Source: Desulfofundulus australicus DSM 11792 (GTDB lineage Bacteria; Bacillota; Desulfotomaculia; Desulfotomaculales; Desulfovirgulaceae). Taken from it: a stretch of DNA of 64,000 nt. A model generated the notes under the pieces. It was not told the origin of the DNA. It searched no databases and saw only the letters and a program-made list of their open reading frames with translations. Both the position numbers and the translations under genes were made by a program. Positions 44,151 through 54,432 of this stretch are shown here, piece by piece. Each line of letters opens with the position of its first letter. Position 1 is the stretch's first letter. Location: positions 79,563 to 143,562 of the forward strand of contig NZ_FQUW01000008.1 in the NCBI RefSeq assembly GCF_900129285.1, given 5' to 3'.

Positions 44151-44981
44151 TTATATGGAGCCGGATAACCTGCGCCCAAGGCTTTCAGCCATGGGGCGCA
44201 GTTCTGCCAGCAGGTGTTCCAGCTGTGCGGGAAGCAGGGACTGGGGACCGTCGGAAAGGGCTTCCTCGGGACAGGGGTGTACCTCCAGCATCAATCCGTC
44301 AGCCCCCGCCGCCACCGCCGCCCGGGCCACGGGAGCCACCAGGGAACGCCGCCCCGTACCGTGGCTGGGATCGGCAATTACAGGCAGGTGGGAGAGTTCC
44401 TTAATAGCCGGAATGGCGCTTATATCCAGGGTATTACGGGTATAGGTTTCATAGGTGCGTATACCCCGTTCACAGAGGATTACATTCCGGTTACCTTCCG
44501 CCAGTATGTATTCCGCCGCCAGCAGCCACTCCTCAATGGTGGCGGCAAGCCCCCTTTTAAGCAATACGGGACGATGCACCCTGCCCACTTCCCGCAGCAA
44601 ATCAAAGTTCTGCATGTTGCGACTGCCTATCTGGAGTATATCCGCATATTTTAAAACCATGTCCAGGTTACGCACATCGGTAATTTCAGTAACCACGGGC
44701 AGGCCGGTCAATTCCCGGGCCCGCGCCAAAATACGCAGTCCTTCCTCACCCAGCCCCCGGAAAGAGTAGGGAGAGGTACGGGGCTTGAAAGCTCCACCCC
44801 TGAGGATATGGACGCCCATCTCCTTGAGGGTCGAAGCCAGCCCCAGCATCTGCTCTTCGCTTTCCACGGCGCAGGGTCCGGCAATTATTACCACCTGACC
44901 GCTTCCAATGCGGCAGGTTTTGAGTTCGATAACCGTATCCTCCTGTTGATATTCCCGGCTGGCCAGCTGGTAGGCAGGCAA
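44151..44981 (-). CDS. aroF: Second DAHP synthase, lacking the regulatory domain
   Basis: 276 residues with the same type I-beta barrel as its neighbour: [60 protein letters not shown] and [16 protein letters not shown]. The ~68-residue ferredoxin-like domain is absent; the frame starts at a TTG eight bases after AAGGGGG. It therefore probably escapes that type of feedback. It is 13 bp after trpA and cotranscribed with the trp genes. Confidence 0.93.
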   Translation of the reverse strand: MPAYQLASREYQQEDTVIELKTCRIGSGQVVIIAGPCAVESEEQMLGLASTLKEMGVHILRGGAFKPRTSPYSFRGLGEEGLRILARARELTGLPVVTEITDVRNLDMVLKYADILQIGSRNMQNFDLLREVGRVHRPVLLKRGLAATIEEWLLAAEYILAEGNRNVILCERGIRTYETYTRNTLDISAIPAIKELSHLPVIADPSHGTGRRSLVAPVARAAVAAGADGLMLEVHPCPEEALSDGPQSLLPAQLEHLLAELRPMAESLGRRLSGSI

Positions 44982-44994
44982 GATGTGTACCCCC

Positions 44995-45822
44995 TTACAT
45001 AACCTTTGAGGTTAGATCATGGCAATTTTCAAGAGCAGATTTAATCTCCTTGACCAGGGCGGCCACCAACGGAGCCGGGTCGCCCGTACCCGCCCGGTCC
45101 ACCAGCTCGACGATGGCACTACCCACAACCACGGCGTCGCAGTACGGTGCCACCGCCGCAGCCTGCACCGGGCCGGCAATACCAAAACCAATGGCGCAGG
45201 GCAGATGAATACGCCTGCGTACTGTTTGCATGAATTTCGCCAGATTGGTGTTGATCTCCTCCCTGGCACCGGTTACTCCGGTAACGGAAACGCAGTACAC
45301 AAACCCCCGGGCCGCGGAGGCAATAACGGCCATTCTTTTTTCGGTGGTGGTGGGAGCTACCAGTGGTACGAGGGCAAGACCGTAATGATCGGCATGCCCC
45401 AGCAATTCCCCGCTTTCTTCAACGGGCAGGTCGGGCACGATCAGGCCATCTATCCCGGCCCCGGCAGCATCCCGGGTAAACTGCTCCAGCCCGTACTGAT
45501 ATACGGGATTATAGTAAGTCATCACAATGAGGGGAATGCCCGTTTTCTGCCGGATACCGGCGCACAGGCTTAAAATGTCCCTGACCCTTATGCCCCCGGC
45601 CAGAGCCCGGGCTGAGGCCCGCTGGATTACCGGGCCGTCGGCTACGGGATCCGAAAAAGGGATGCCCACTTCCACCAGGTCGGCCCCGGCTTCCACCATG
45701 GACATGATGAGCCCGGCAGTTGTGCTCAGGTCTGGATACCCGGCAGTAATATAAGTGATGAGCCCTTTTTTCCTCTCCCGGGCCAGGGCGGAAAACTTCG
45801 CGGTAATACGGTTTGCAGTCAT
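44995..45822 (-). CDS. trpA: Tryptophan synthase alpha subunit
   Basis: 275 residues, cleaves indole-3-glycerol phosphate to indole, which is tunnelled to TrpB. Catalytic Glu in [19 protein letters not shown] and the Asp in [13 protein letters not shown] are seen; phosphate site [15 protein letters not shown] and VGFGI-like [11 protein letters not shown]. The start overlaps the trpB stop by four bases. Confidence 0.97.
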   Translation of the reverse strand: MTANRITAKFSALARERKKGLITYITAGYPDLSTTAGLIMSMVEAGADLVEVGIPFSDPVADGPVIQRASARALAGGIRVRDILSLCAGIRQKTGIPLIVMTYYNPVYQYGLEQFTRDAAGAGIDGLIVPDLPVEESGELLGHADHYGLALVPLVAPTTTEKRMAVIASAARGFVYCVSVTGVTGAREEINTNLAKFMQTVRRRIHLPCAIGFGIAGPVQAAAVAPYCDAVVVGSAIVELVDRAGTGDPAPLVAALVKEIKSALENCHDLTSKVM

Positions 45823-47018
45823 AATTTCCCCTTCCCCCCTTCCAGGATGCGGGCCACAGTCTCCACATCCTTGTCTCCCCGGCCGGAGAGGTTCACCACG
45901 ATGATGGCCTCCCGGGGCATTTCTGCGGCCATTTTTACGGCCTGGGCCAGGGCATGGGCGCTTTCCAGCGCCGGAATGATCCCTTCCGTGCGGCAGAGCA
46001 ATTGAAAAGCTTCCAGGGCTTCCCCATCGGTCACAGCCGTATAGGTAACCCGGCCCGATTCTTTGAGATAGCTGTGCTCCGGGCCAACACCGGGATAATC
46101 CAGCCCGGCGGAAATGGAGTGGGCCAGCCTGATCTGTCCGTCTTCATCCTGCAAAACGTAGCTTTTCGAGCCGTGCAAAACACCCGGGCGGCCCCGGTTA
46201 AGGGTGGCAGCGTGCTTACCCGTTTCCAGCCCGCAGCCGGCCGCCTCCACCCCCACCAGTTTTACCTCCTCCTCTTCAAGGAAGGGGTGAAATATGCCCA
46301 TGGCATTGCTTCCTCCCCCCACGCAGGCTATAATCACATCGGGCAGCCTGCCCGTTTGCTCCTGTACCTGCCGGCGGGTTTCCACCCCTATGACGCGCTG
46401 AAAATCCCGTACCATCATGGGGTAGGGATGGGGACCGGCCACAGAGCCAATCAGGTAATAAGTGGTATCAACGTTGGTTACCCAGTCCCGCATGGCTTCA
46501 TTCATGGCATCTTTCAGGGTACGGCTTCCAGCGGACACCCCGATCACCGCAGCACCCAGAATACGCATACGGAAAACGTTCAGGGACTGGCGGGCCATAT
46601 CCTCTTCACCCATGTACACGGCACATTCCATGCCAAAAAGGGCGGCAGCGGTGGCCGTAGCCACCCCGTGCTGGCCGGCACCCGTTTCGGCTATAATGCG
46701 CTTCTTGCCCATCCGCCGGGCCAGGAGAATCTGGCCAATGGTGTTGTTTATTTTATGTGCACCCGTATGATTGAGATCCTCCCTTTTAAGATAAATCCTG
46801 GCACCCCGGCAGTATTCGCTCAGGCGGCGGGCAAAATATAACGGTGAGGGCCGGCCCACATACTGCTGCAGGTAATAATCCAGCTCCTGCCAGAAAGACG
46901 GGTCCTGCCGCACATCCAGGTAGGCCGATGCCAGTTCCTCCAGGGCCGGCATGAGGGTTTCCGGCACGTAACGACCCCCGAAGGGCCCAAAATAGCCCCG
47001 CTCATCCGGTAGTGACAT
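45819..47018 (-). CDS. trpB: Tryptophan synthase beta subunit
   Basis: 399 residues, PLP enzyme condensing indole with serine. It opens [20 protein letters not shown]. The PLP Lys lies in [19 protein letters not shown], and the phosphate-binding glycines in [28 protein letters not shown] and [13 protein letters not shown] mark the classical TrpB1 type. The ATG at 47018 follows AAGGAGAGGG; the longer open frame into trpF is not translated sequence of this family. Confidence 0.97.
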   Translation of the reverse strand: MSLPDERGYFGPFGGRYVPETLMPALEELASAYLDVRQDPSFWQELDYYLQQYVGRPSPLYFARRLSEYCRGARIYLKREDLNHTGAHKINNTIGQILLARRMGKKRIIAETGAGQHGVATATAAALFGMECAVYMGEEDMARQSLNVFRMRILGAAVIGVSAGSRTLKDAMNEAMRDWVTNVDTTYYLIGSVAGPHPYPMMVRDFQRVIGVETRRQVQEQTGRLPDVIIACVGGGSNAMGIFHPFLEEEEVKLVGVEAAGCGLETGKHAATLNRGRPGVLHGSKSYVLQDEDGQIRLAHSISAGLDYPGVGPEHSYLKESGRVTYTAVTDGEALEAFQLLCRTEGIIPALESAHALAQAVKMAAEMPREAIIVVNLSGRGDKDVETVARILEGGKGKL

Positions 47019-47076
47019 AATTTTTCCCTCTCCTTCCTCACGGTAAGGGTTGGATCTCGCCGTCAACTGCCTTAAT

Positions 47077-47712
47077 TTACGCCGGGCTCCAGCCGGAAGC
47101 CCGGGCGGCAGCAATGAAGCGGCGGATTTTCTCCGGGTCCTTTTTCCCCGGCCGGCCTTCCATTTCCACCCCGCTGCTGACGTCCACTCCATAGGGTCGC
47201 ACCAGCTCCACGGCCCGGCCCACGTTCTCCGGCGTCAGGCCGCCCGCCAGAATGAGGGGGCGGGGTAGTTTCAGGCCGGCAGCCAGGTGCCAGTCAAAGG
47301 GCTGCCCGGTACCGCCTTTCCGGCCGGCCACAAAGGTATCGAGCAAAATGGCATCTGCCGGGTAACCGGATACCGCCTGCGGATCTATTTTTAATTCACC
47401 ACCCACCCGGAAAGCCTTGATCACCCTGCGACCAACAGCGCGGCAGTAATCCACCGGCTCGTTGCCGTGCAACTGGATCACATCCAGCCCGCAGTAATCC
47501 GCCACCGCCCTGACTTCCTCCAGGGGAGCATCCACAAACACTCCCACCCGGGTTATGAAGGGCGGCAGTTCCCTGCAAATAAGCCGCGCTTCCACCGGGG
47601 TGATGCACCGGGGGCTGGGGGCAAAGACAAAGCCAAGGGCGTCCGCTCCGGCTTCTGCAGCCGCAAGGGCGCCGGAAATATCGGTAATACCACAGATTTT
47701 TATCCTGACCAT
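47077..47712 (-). CDS. trpF: Phosphoribosylanthranilate isomerase
   Basis: 211 residues, TIM barrel, third enzyme of tryptophan synthesis. Catalytic Cys in [15 protein letters not shown] and Asp in [37 protein letters not shown] binds phosphate. It overlaps the end of trpC by 13 bases and precedes trpB. Confidence 0.96.
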   Translation of the reverse strand: MVRIKICGITDISGALAAAEAGADALGFVFAPSPRCITPVEARLICRELPPFITRVGVFVDAPLEEVRAVADYCGLDVIQLHGNEPVDYCRAVGRRVIKAFRVGGELKIDPQAVSGYPADAILLDTFVAGRKGGTGQPFDWHLAAGLKLPRPLILAGGLTPENVGRAVELVRPYGVDVSSGVEMEGRPGKKDPEKIRRFIAAARASGWSPA

Positions 47713-48500
47713 GGAAGGACATCCTCCCCCAGCAGCTCTTTCACCTTACGCTCCATATCCCCGGCTTTGACCAGCGCCTCGCCCACCAGAGCCGCATCGA
47801 CCCGGTGGCGGGCCAGGGCCAGCATATGTTCCCTGGAATTAATTCCACTTTCGCTGACCACCACCACACCCGGATCGGTAATTTTCTCCCGCAAACGGAA
47901 AGTAGTGCTGAGATCAACAGAAAACGTGCGCAGGTCCCGGTTGTTGATGCCAATTATGGAGGCCCCGGAGGCCCGGGCCCGCTCCAGTTCTTCCGCAGTA
48001 TGCACCTCCACCAGGCAGCTCAGGCCAAGCTCGGCCGCCAGGGCCTGGAAGGAGGAGAGCTGGCGGTCGTCCAGTGCCGCCACAATCAGCAGGATGGCAT
48101 CCGCCCCCAGATAGCGGGCTTCATAGATCTGGTAGGGGTCGATGATAAAGTCCTTGTATAAAAGGGGCAGGGAAGTCTCACGGCGCACCAGGGGCAGAAT
48201 CAGGCGGTGCCCCCGGAAAAAATGGCTATCGGTGAGTATGGAAATGGCAGCGGCACCGGCCCGGGTATAAATCCGGGCCACTTCCACCGGCTTCATACCC
48301 CTTACCAGCCAGCCTTTGGAGGGCGAGGCCCGTTTAATCTCAGCCATAAGGGTTACTTTTCCCGGGCGGCGCAGATGGTCACGCAGCGATCTGGTAGCTC
48401 CAGATGACTGAACCCGACCGGCAAGCCAGGCCAGGGGCCTGATGGCGCGCCGGCATTCAACTTCCCTGCGCTTATGGGCAATAATTTTTTCCAGAATCAA
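47700..48500 (-). CDS. trpC: Indole-3-glycerol phosphate synthase
   Basis: 266 residues. Motifs: LMAEIKRASPSKGWLV with the catalytic Lys, ISILTDSHFFRGH, LLYKDFIIDPYQIYEARYLG and IIGINNRDLRTFSVDLSTT. A TTG start overlaps the trpD stop by four bases. Confidence 0.96.
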   Translation of the reverse strand: MILEKIIAHKRREVECRRAIRPLAWLAGRVQSSGATRSLRDHLRRPGKVTLMAEIKRASPSKGWLVRGMKPVEVARIYTRAGAAAISILTDSHFFRGHRLILPLVRRETSLPLLYKDFIIDPYQIYEARYLGADAILLIVAALDDRQLSSFQALAAELGLSCLVEVHTAEELERARASGASIIGINNRDLRTFSVDLSTTFRLREKITDPGVVVVSESGINSREHMLALARHRVDAALVGEALVKAGDMERKVKELLGEDVLPWSG

Positions 48501-49531
48501 AGGCTGATCACCTGCCGGCCGGCCCGGCGGGTAAAGGCTATTAACTCCTCCAGCTTTCCGGCAGCAGCACCGCTATCTATACTGGCAGCAGCCAGTTCCA
48601 GTCCCCTGCCAAGATCTTCCGCCCTGCCGGCAGCAACCAGCCCTAAAGCGGCGTTTAAGAGTACAGTATCCCGGCAGGGACCCCGGGCGCCCCGCAGTAT
48701 TTCCCTGGCCAGCGCGGCATTAAATTCCGGATTACCCCCGGCCAGGGATTCCACGGGAGTATACGCAAAACCATAATCCGCCGGGTCCAGGGAGTACTCC
48801 CGGATATCCCCCTCCCGCACTTCGGCCACCACTGCCGGCCCGGCCGGGGATATTTCATCCAGCCCCCCGGCCCCGTGGACTACAAAGGCACGTCTGGTCC
48901 CCAGGCGGGCCAGCACCCGGGCAATTACGGGCACCAGCCCGGCACTGTATACCCCCACGATCTGAACTTTGGCCCCGGCTGGATTCGTCAGGGGGCCGAG
49001 CACGTTGAAAACAGTGCGAATACCTATTTCCCGCCGGGGACCTGCAGCGTGCTTCATTGCCCTGTGCAGGGCCGGCGCAAAAAGGAAGGTTATGCCCACC
49101 TTATCCAGGCATTCCTCCAGTTCCGCAGGAGATAACTCCAGATTCACCCCCAGCGCCTCCAGCACATCGGCTGACCCGCAGCGGCTCGATACGGAACGGT
49201 TGCCGTGCTTGGCCACCGGAACTCCCGCTCCGGCCAGCACCAGGGCAGCAATGGTAGAAATATTAAAAGTACCGGCGCCGTCCCCTCCCGTACCACAGGT
49301 ATCCACCACCACGGGGTGCCTGGAACGCACCGGCGTGGCATGACGGCGCATGGATCTGGCGAAACCGGTAATTTCCTCTATGTTTTCCCCTTTTAAACGC
49401 ATGGCAGTCAAAAGCGCGGCAATTTGCGCCGGGCTGGCCTGCCCGGTCATGATTTCATCCATTACCCGCTCCGCTTCGCTCTCACTCAAGCTCTCCCCGG
49501 CCACCACACGGCCAATGGCTTCTTTAATCAT
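48497..49531 (-). CDS. trpD: Anthranilate phosphoribosyltransferase
   Basis: 344 residues. It couples anthranilate to PRPP. The PRPP loop is VVDTCGTGGDGAGTFNIST, followed by KHGNRSVSSRCGSADVLEALG and NVLGPLTNPAGAKVQIVGVY. The ATG at 49531 follows GAGGGGAG. The frame is open further upstream, through the trpG region, without support. Confidence 0.96.
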   Translation of the reverse strand: MIKEAIGRVVAGESLSESEAERVMDEIMTGQASPAQIAALLTAMRLKGENIEEITGFARSMRRHATPVRSRHPVVVDTCGTGGDGAGTFNISTIAALVLAGAGVPVAKHGNRSVSSRCGSADVLEALGVNLELSPAELEECLDKVGITFLFAPALHRAMKHAAGPRREIGIRTVFNVLGPLTNPAGAKVQIVGVYSAGLVPVIARVLARLGTRRAFVVHGAGGLDEISPAGPAVVAEVREGDIREYSLDPADYGFAYTPVESLAGGNPEFNAALAREILRGARGPCRDTVLLNAALGLVAAGRAEDLGRGLELAAASIDSGAAAGKLEELIAFTRRAGRQVISL

Positions 49532-49556
49532 ACTCAATCTCCCCTCAGCCAGGTTT

Positions 49557-50198
49557 TCAGGCAGGCCACCGGCCTCCCCGGTAAAACAGGAAGTTAGCCA
49601 GCAAATCCCGCCCGTATTCGGTAAGGATGGATTCGGGGTGAAACTGCACCCCTTCCACGGTAAATTCCCGGTGGCGCAAACCCATAATTTCTCCTTCAGA
49701 CGTCCACGCACTCACTTCAAGACACGGGGGAAGGCAGCTGCCATCCACCAGCAGGGAATGGTAGCGGGTAGCCCTAAATGGGGAAGGCAGGCCCTTGAAG
49801 ATCGTCCTGCCGTCGTGATAAACGGCTGAAGTTTTTCCATGCATCAATCTTTCAGCCCGAATAACCCGACCGCCGAAAGCCTGGCCTATGGTTTGATGGC
49901 CCAGGCACACCCCCAGGACCGGTATTTTTCCGGCCAGGTCCCGCACCAGTTCCAGGGAAATACCCGCCCTGCCGGGTACCCCGGGGCCGGGGGAAATGAC
50001 CACGTGGGTAGGATTCATGCCTCTGATCTCTTCAAGGGTCACCCGGTCGTTGCGCCTTACTTCAACCGGTATTCCCAGTTCCCCAAAATACTGCACCAGG
50101 TTATAGGTGAAGGAATCATAATTATCGATCATGAGCAGCCTGATTTCCTCTTCTCCCGGCAGGCAAACCGGCCCGTTCTTTAAATGTGCAACCGGCAT
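49557..50198 (-). CDS. trpG: Anthranilate synthase component II (glutamine amidotransferase)
   Basis: 213 residues, supplying ammonia to TrpE. The class I amidotransferase triad: Cys in [16 protein letters not shown], and His/Glu in [16 protein letters not shown]. The barrel of the N-domain begins [16 protein letters not shown]. The ATG at 50198 lies behind a perfect AGGAGGTGA and overlaps trpE by 19 bases, so the N-terminal 22 residues before MIDNYDS appear real. It may also serve folate synthesis (PabA), as in Bacillus. Confidence 0.95.
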   Translation of the reverse strand: MPVAHLKNGPVCLPGEEEIRLLMIDNYDSFTYNLVQYFGELGIPVEVRRNDRVTLEEIRGMNPTHVVISPGPGVPGRAGISLELVRDLAGKIPVLGVCLGHQTIGQAFGGRVIRAERLMHGKTSAVYHDGRTIFKGLPSPFRATRYHSLLVDGSCLPPCLEVSAWTSEGEIMGLRHREFTVEGVQFHPESILTEYGRDLLANFLFYRGGRWPA

Positions 50199-51832
50199 CC
50201 ATTCACCTCCTCATCCAGGGCAAGGGTCTGCAGCAGCGCCTTTGCTTTGTTCAGTGTCTCCAGGTACTCCCTTTCGGGTACGGAATCAGCTACAATACCG
50301 GCTCCTGCCTGGATACTGGCGAAACCCCGGTAAAAGGTAATTGTGCGAATGGTAATGGCCATATCCAGGTTACCGTTGTAACCCCAGTAACCGACGGCAC
50401 CGGCATAAGGGCCGCGGCGCGATGGCTCCAGTTCATTGATGATCTCCATGGCCCTGATTTTTGGCGCCCCGGAAACCGTGCCGGCCGGGAAACAGGCCTT
50501 AAAGGCATCGAAAGCCGATACTCCGGGAGCCAGGACTCCCTGTACCGATGAGACAAGGTGCATGACGTGGGAATATCTTTCCACACTCATGAACTGGGGT
50601 ACGGTCACACTCCCCGGCAGGCACACCCGGCCCAGATCATTACGCCCCAGATCCACCAGCATGATGTGTTCGGCCCGTTCCTTGGCATCGGCCAGCAGAT
50701 CTGCAGCCAGCTCTTCGTCCTCTGCAACGGTGGCTCCCCGGGGACGCGTACCTGCAATGGGCCTGGTTTCCACCGCGTTGCCTTCCACACGCAGCAGCAT
50801 TTCCGGCGAAGAGCCGGCCAGGACCACTGATCCCAGATTCAAGTAGTAGAGGTAGGGGGAGGGATTGATACGGCGCAACCGCCGGTAAACCCGGAAGGTA
50901 TCCCCGGAAAAAGGTAGCTGCAAACGCTGGGACAGAACCACCTGCAGGATCTCTCCCTCCCGGATGTATTCTTTGGCCTTTTGTACCAGGGAGATAAATT
51001 TCTCCTGAGCAAGGTTGGAGGTAAAAGATCCTGGACGGGAGCCTGTTTTCTCCGGCGCGGTAACCCGGGCCTTCAATTCCTGACGGCTCATACTATTTAC
51101 AGCAAACCCGTGGTTATTAATTAACCGGCTTATTTTTTCAATGGTTGCCAGTGCCCGTTTATAGGTGGTTACCGGTTCCCTCCCGGGAACGGTATTGACC
51201 ACCACCCTCAAGGTGTGACAGACATGGTCCAGGATAAGTACCGTGCCGGTAAATATGAGGATCAGGTCGGGCAATCCCGGATCATCACCCGGTAAATTGG
51301 GCAACCTTTCCAACCAGCGCACCAGGTCGTAACCCCAGTAACCCACGGCTCCCCCGTAAAAACGGGGTAAATCCGGCAGGTAAGGGCCCCGTAAGTAATT
51401 CATCAGCTGCTCGACAAGGCACAGGGGATTTCCCTCCACCCAATAACCTTCAGGGGAGCAGGTACCCGATATATCTTCAACCGTGCCGTTAAATAGCGGA
51501 AACCCTGTTTCCGGGTAACATGGTACTCCCTTTTTACCACCCCAGGACGCGATGAATTCGAGCAGACCGGCAGGGCACCCGGCTCCGGGGATAAAACATC
51601 CCCGGTTATCCTTCTGGCTGTAAAGAGCCAGGGGATGAAGGCCGATAAAGGAATAGCGGGCCAGCTTCTCACCACCCTCCACGCTTTCCAGAAGAAAGGA
51701 AGGTCCTCCCGTATCCAGCCGGGAAAACAAGGAAATAGGTGTCTCCATATCAGCCTCCCACTCGGCGCTTACAGGTACCAGCCGGTAATGGGAGGCCAGG
51801 TGAAGGTATTCCTCTACCGAGGGAAAAATCAA
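50180..51832 (-). CDS. trpE: Anthranilate synthase component I
   Basis: 550 residues. It converts chorismate to anthranilate. The N-terminal domain has the tryptophan-binding LLES motif in [18 protein letters not shown]. The chorismate domain shows [66 protein letters not shown] and [14 protein letters not shown]. The TTG at 51832 lies seven bases after GGGGGAGG. First gene of trpEGDCFBA, preceded by a TRAP-like attenuator. Confidence 0.96.
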   Translation of the reverse strand: MIFPSVEEYLHLASHYRLVPVSAEWEADMETPISLFSRLDTGGPSFLLESVEGGEKLARYSFIGLHPLALYSQKDNRGCFIPGAGCPAGLLEFIASWGGKKGVPCYPETGFPLFNGTVEDISGTCSPEGYWVEGNPLCLVEQLMNYLRGPYLPDLPRFYGGAVGYWGYDLVRWLERLPNLPGDDPGLPDLILIFTGTVLILDHVCHTLRVVVNTVPGREPVTTYKRALATIEKISRLINNHGFAVNSMSRQELKARVTAPEKTGSRPGSFTSNLAQEKFISLVQKAKEYIREGEILQVVLSQRLQLPFSGDTFRVYRRLRRINPSPYLYYLNLGSVVLAGSSPEMLLRVEGNAVETRPIAGTRPRGATVAEDEELAADLLADAKERAEHIMLVDLGRNDLGRVCLPGSVTVPQFMSVERYSHVMHLVSSVQGVLAPGVSAFDAFKACFPAGTVSGAPKIRAMEIINELEPSRRGPYAGAVGYWGYNGNLDMAITIRTITFYRGFASIQAGAGIVADSVPEREYLETLNKAKALLQTLALDEEVNGCRLHI

Positions 51833-51860
51833 TTTAACCCCTCCCCCTGGTGCACAAAGT

Positions 51861-51890
51861 AAAAAAGCCGGCGCTCCAATGAGCACCGGC
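51861..51890 (-). terminator. trp leader terminator
   Basis: The minus strand forms a 10-bp stem, GCCGGTGCTC with GAGCGCCGGC (51881-51890 with 51867-51876; one G-U), a 4-base loop and TTTTTT. It lies between the triplet array and trpE. Confidence 0.92.
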
Positions 51891-51910
51891 AGTCCACACC
51901 CCAATGAAGA

Positions 51911-51965
51911 CTCGCCATGCCTCACCTGAAGCTCCCCTCAACTCAACTCAGCTAAACTGGCTCTC
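51911..51965 (-). promoter_or_regulatory. TRAP-type binding site: eleven spaced triplets in the trp leader
   Basis: Reading the minus strand: GAG, CAG, TAG, GAG, GAG, GAG, GAG, CAG, GAG, ATG, GAG, with spacers 3, 2, 2, 2, 2, 2, 3, 2, 2, 2. Ten of eleven are NAG. TRAP (MtrB) is an 11-subunit ring, each subunit binding one (G/U/C)AG triplet at 2-3 base spacing, so the number and pitch both fit. The terminator follows 20 bases later. mtrB itself is not in the window. Confidence 0.85.
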
Positions 51966-51990
51966 CACCTTATTCAGTTCAGTTAACTGT

Positions 51991-52019
51991 ACCATATCAC
52001 GGGAAAAGCCATTTGTCAA
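51991..52019 (-). promoter_or_regulatory. Sigma-A promoter of the trp operon
   Basis: The minus strand reads TTGACA, 17 bases, TATGGT, placing the start of transcription about 20 bp before the triplet array. Confidence 0.85.
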
Positions 52020-52118
52020 GGTTTTCAATTGCCTGCCGAAAATTTTTACGCGACCCTGCGCGCGGGAACGGAACCAGCTCCGGTAACCCCTTGATGGGCC
52101 ATAACCGGTACAAATTCT

Positions 52119-52496
52119 TCACTGGGGAAGCAAATCTTTACGCAGCCTGGTGGCTTCCCGGAGGTAAACGTGCTTGATCTCGCGCTGGGAGCGGGTCGTA
52201 TTTACATGTACCAGTACCCTTATGCACATGGGCAGGCGGCCGGGTACGGCAATTTCCCGGGCACATAACAGGGGCACATACTTCCACCCCAGCAGTTCCC
52301 GGGCCGCCGTAGCCGGAAACTCCGCATTGAGATCGTCGGTAACGGTAAAAAAGGCACTGGCGATATCCTCCGGGTCGAGGTTATTTTCCGCCATAATGGC
52401 CTGTAACAGTTCTCCCGTAGCCTGAATAATATCCTCAGGCGTATTCCGTTCTACCGTAATGGCCCCCCGGATACCCCGCACGTAAGTTCTATCCAT
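52119..52496 (-). CDS. aroH: Chorismate mutase, AroH type
   Basis: 125 residues of the trimeric Bacillus AroH fold. It turns chorismate into prephenate. It opens [43 protein letters not shown] and [20 protein letters not shown] are family blocks with the active-site Arg and Glu region. It lies upstream of the trp promoter on the same strand. Divided control of the tryptophan and tyrosine branches is therefore likely. Confidence 0.95.
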   Translation of the reverse strand: MDRTYVRGIRGAITVERNTPEDIIQATGELLQAIMAENNLDPEDIASAFFTVTDDLNAEFPATAARELLGWKYVPLLCAREIAVPGRLPMCIRVLVHVNTTRSQREIKHVYLREATRLRKDLLPQ

Positions 52497-52543
52497 CCTG
52501 CCGTCCCTCCGTTCATAGAGTTTATGGTGAAGTCCTCGCCGGT

Positions 52544-52963
52544 TTAAGAAGAAACTGCCCTGTGTCCCAGTCCCACCGCCACATCATCCAGATGCAGAAG
52601 TCCCACGCCAAAAAAAACGGCAACACTGATATGATCCTGGTAGCGGGCGATACCTATTTTACCACCCACGTTTAATCCAATGGCTTTGGGCATGATCTGG
52701 GAAAGGGCTTCCCGGGTTGCCCCGGCTACCGCCCCCTCCTCGGCGTGGATTTCCCTGATAACGCCTTCCCGCTTGGCGGCCACCACTGCCCGCTCGGTAA
52801 TCTTGTTTACCGAAGAAATAAAATCACCACCGTAATCCACGGCAGCAGTTTTAAAACCATCCCTGGCGTAACGGGATTTTAACTCCCGCTCGTGCTCTCT
52901 ATCCTCGCTTAAAGCCATGGTCAGGGCTACCCGGGCCACCTGCCTGCTTCCCTGCGGGACCAT
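52544..52963 (-). CDS. HutP family RNA-binding regulator
   Basis: 139 residues. HutP of Bacillus is an L-histidine- and Mg-dependent antiterminator of the hut operon. Here the family end [23 protein letters not shown] is clear, as is [13 protein letters not shown]. The ATG at 52963 follows GGAGGTGGGGG. No histidine utilisation gene lies in the window; the neighbour is aroH. In clostridia the family is also found outside hut loci, so its target is unknown. Confidence 0.85.
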   Translation of the reverse strand: MVPQGSRQVARVALTMALSEDREHERELKSRYARDGFKTAAVDYGGDFISSVNKITERAVVAAKREGVIREIHAEEGAVAGATREALSQIMPKAIGLNVGGKIGIARYQDHISVAVFFGVGLLHLDDVAVGLGHRAVSS

Positions 52964-53062
52964 TCCCCCACCTCCATTCGGGCACAAAACAAGCCAAACC
53001 GGTAAAAACATTATAGGACAACCGGAGTAAAAAAACAACCGGGAGCCTGGCTGCCGCTCCTT

Positions 53063-53506
53063 TTATTTCATATTGTACTTTCGCTCCAGATGCAGGCGGT
53101 AACTGGTGAATTCCTCGTAGATGCGGAACATCAGCCTTTCCATTTGCTGCTTGTTCAGCGATAAACTATCGGGTGCAATGATCTCGATCTTGCGGAATTC
53201 ATCCCGGGCAACAAAGCGGACCAGGTCTTCCAGAGTATCGGCGGTCAGCTGTAAAATTACCGGTGCGTAGGCAACCTCCTGGTTGTTCACTTCGTCATAT
53301 ACGACATAAATATCATGGCTTAAATCCACGTCTTCAATTTGTATCCCCTGAATGGGCACATTGCGCAGCAGGGCCACCTGCTGTTCCCGGGCCTCTTCGG
53401 CCACCTTATCATTTGACTTGCCACCAAAAATAAGGCGCCCGGGACGCCCCACCCCTTTAAAGTCCAGCCTCACTTTCGCCCTGATCCCGGTGGTGAGGTC
53501 CTCCAA
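53063..53506 (-). CDS. Hypothetical protein, 147 residues
   Basis: Not recognised. A soluble protein with an N-terminal beta-rich part (RAKVRLDFKGVGRPGRLIFG), a middle strand region (YAPVILQLTADTLEDLVRFV) and a charged C-terminal helix (MERLMFRIYEEFTSYRLHLE). The TTG at 53506 follows GGGGGGTGA and is preferred to an ATG 30 bases upstream. It lies between rluB and the hutP-like gene on one strand. Confidence 0.65.
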   Translation of the reverse strand: MEDLTTGIRAKVRLDFKGVGRPGRLIFGGKSNDKVAEEAREQQVALLRNVPIQGIQIEDVDLSHDIYVVYDEVNNQEVAYAPVILQLTADTLEDLVRFVARDEFRKIEIIAPDSLSLNKQQMERLMFRIYEEFTSYRLHLERKYNMK

Positions 53507-53583
53507 AACTTCACCCCCCAGCAAAAAAATACACATTCCTGGATATTTCGCCGGGGGCCGGGAAATTCCTGCCGTCTGGAAAT

Positions 53584-54321
53584 TTAAGTCTTTAGCCCCG
53601 CTGCCTGCCGCAGCTGGCGGACCTCCTCCCGGGTTAAAAAGCGGTAACGGCCGGGCCCGAGTCCCTTCAGGGTTAACGGGCCAACTTTAACCCTTTTCAA
53701 GCGGATTACGGGATGGCCAATCCGGGCGCACATCCGGCGTACCTGACGCTTGCGTCCCTCGTAGATGGTAATTTCCAGAAGAGCATTGCCGTCTTTTTTC
53801 CCGATCAGTTTCACTTTCGCCGGTGCCGCAGGTCCATCCTCCAGCATAAGCCCGCCGGCCATGCGCCACAGCTTTTCACCGCCCGGAGTGCCCTTCACCA
53901 GGACCAGGTAGGTTTTGGGAACCCGGTGGCGGGGATGGGTAAGGGCGTAGGCCAGCTCCCCGTCATTGGTCAGCAAGAGCAGCCCTTCACTGTCAAAATC
54001 GAGCCTCCCCACAGGATATACCCGTTCCTTAATTCCCCGCAACAGGTCCATTACCTTGGGCCTGCCCTGGGGATCCCTGACCGTGGTCACATAACCACGG
54101 GGCTTGTTCAGTAATATGTATATTTTTTCCTGCGGCCGGCGGGGTAAAACGCGTCCGGCCACTTCAATGGTATCCTTCTCGGGGTCCACCCGGGTTCCCA
54201 GCCGGGTTACCACCTGCCCGTTTACCCTGACCAAACCGGCAGCAATCATTTCCTCGCAGTGCCTCCGTGAAGCCACCCCGGCCCGGGCCATCACTTTCTG
54301 CAGCCGCTCCAAAGGTATCAC
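53584..54321 (-). CDS. rluB: rRNA/tRNA pseudouridine synthase, RluB/RsuA family
   Basis: 245 residues. An N-terminal S4 RNA-binding domain (LQKVMARAGVASRRHCEEMI) is followed by the pseudouridine synthase domain with the catalytic Asp in VGRLDFDSEGLLLLTNDGEL and RQVRRMCARIGHPVIRLKRV near the end. RluB modifies 23S rRNA at the 2605 region. The GTG at 54321 is used; a TTG three codons later has a better-placed GGGGTGA. It lies downstream of spmAB, as in Bacillus. Confidence 0.93.
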   Translation of the reverse strand: MIPLERLQKVMARAGVASRRHCEEMIAAGLVRVNGQVVTRLGTRVDPEKDTIEVAGRVLPRRPQEKIYILLNKPRGYVTTVRDPQGRPKVMDLLRGIKERVYPVGRLDFDSEGLLLLTNDGELAYALTHPRHRVPKTYLVLVKGTPGGEKLWRMAGGLMLEDGPAAPAKVKLIGKKDGNALLEITIYEGRKRQVRRMCARIGHPVIRLKRVKVGPLTLKGLGPGRYRFLTREEVRQLRQAAGLKT

Positions 54322-54432
54322 CCCAGAAGCATTTTACCACAGATGCAGGTGAAAGATGCACAGGCCCAATCTCAGCCGCAGAGGATGATTATCCCGGAAA
54401 GCCGGGTTTAAAGCGGCCAACCGCCGGCCCGT

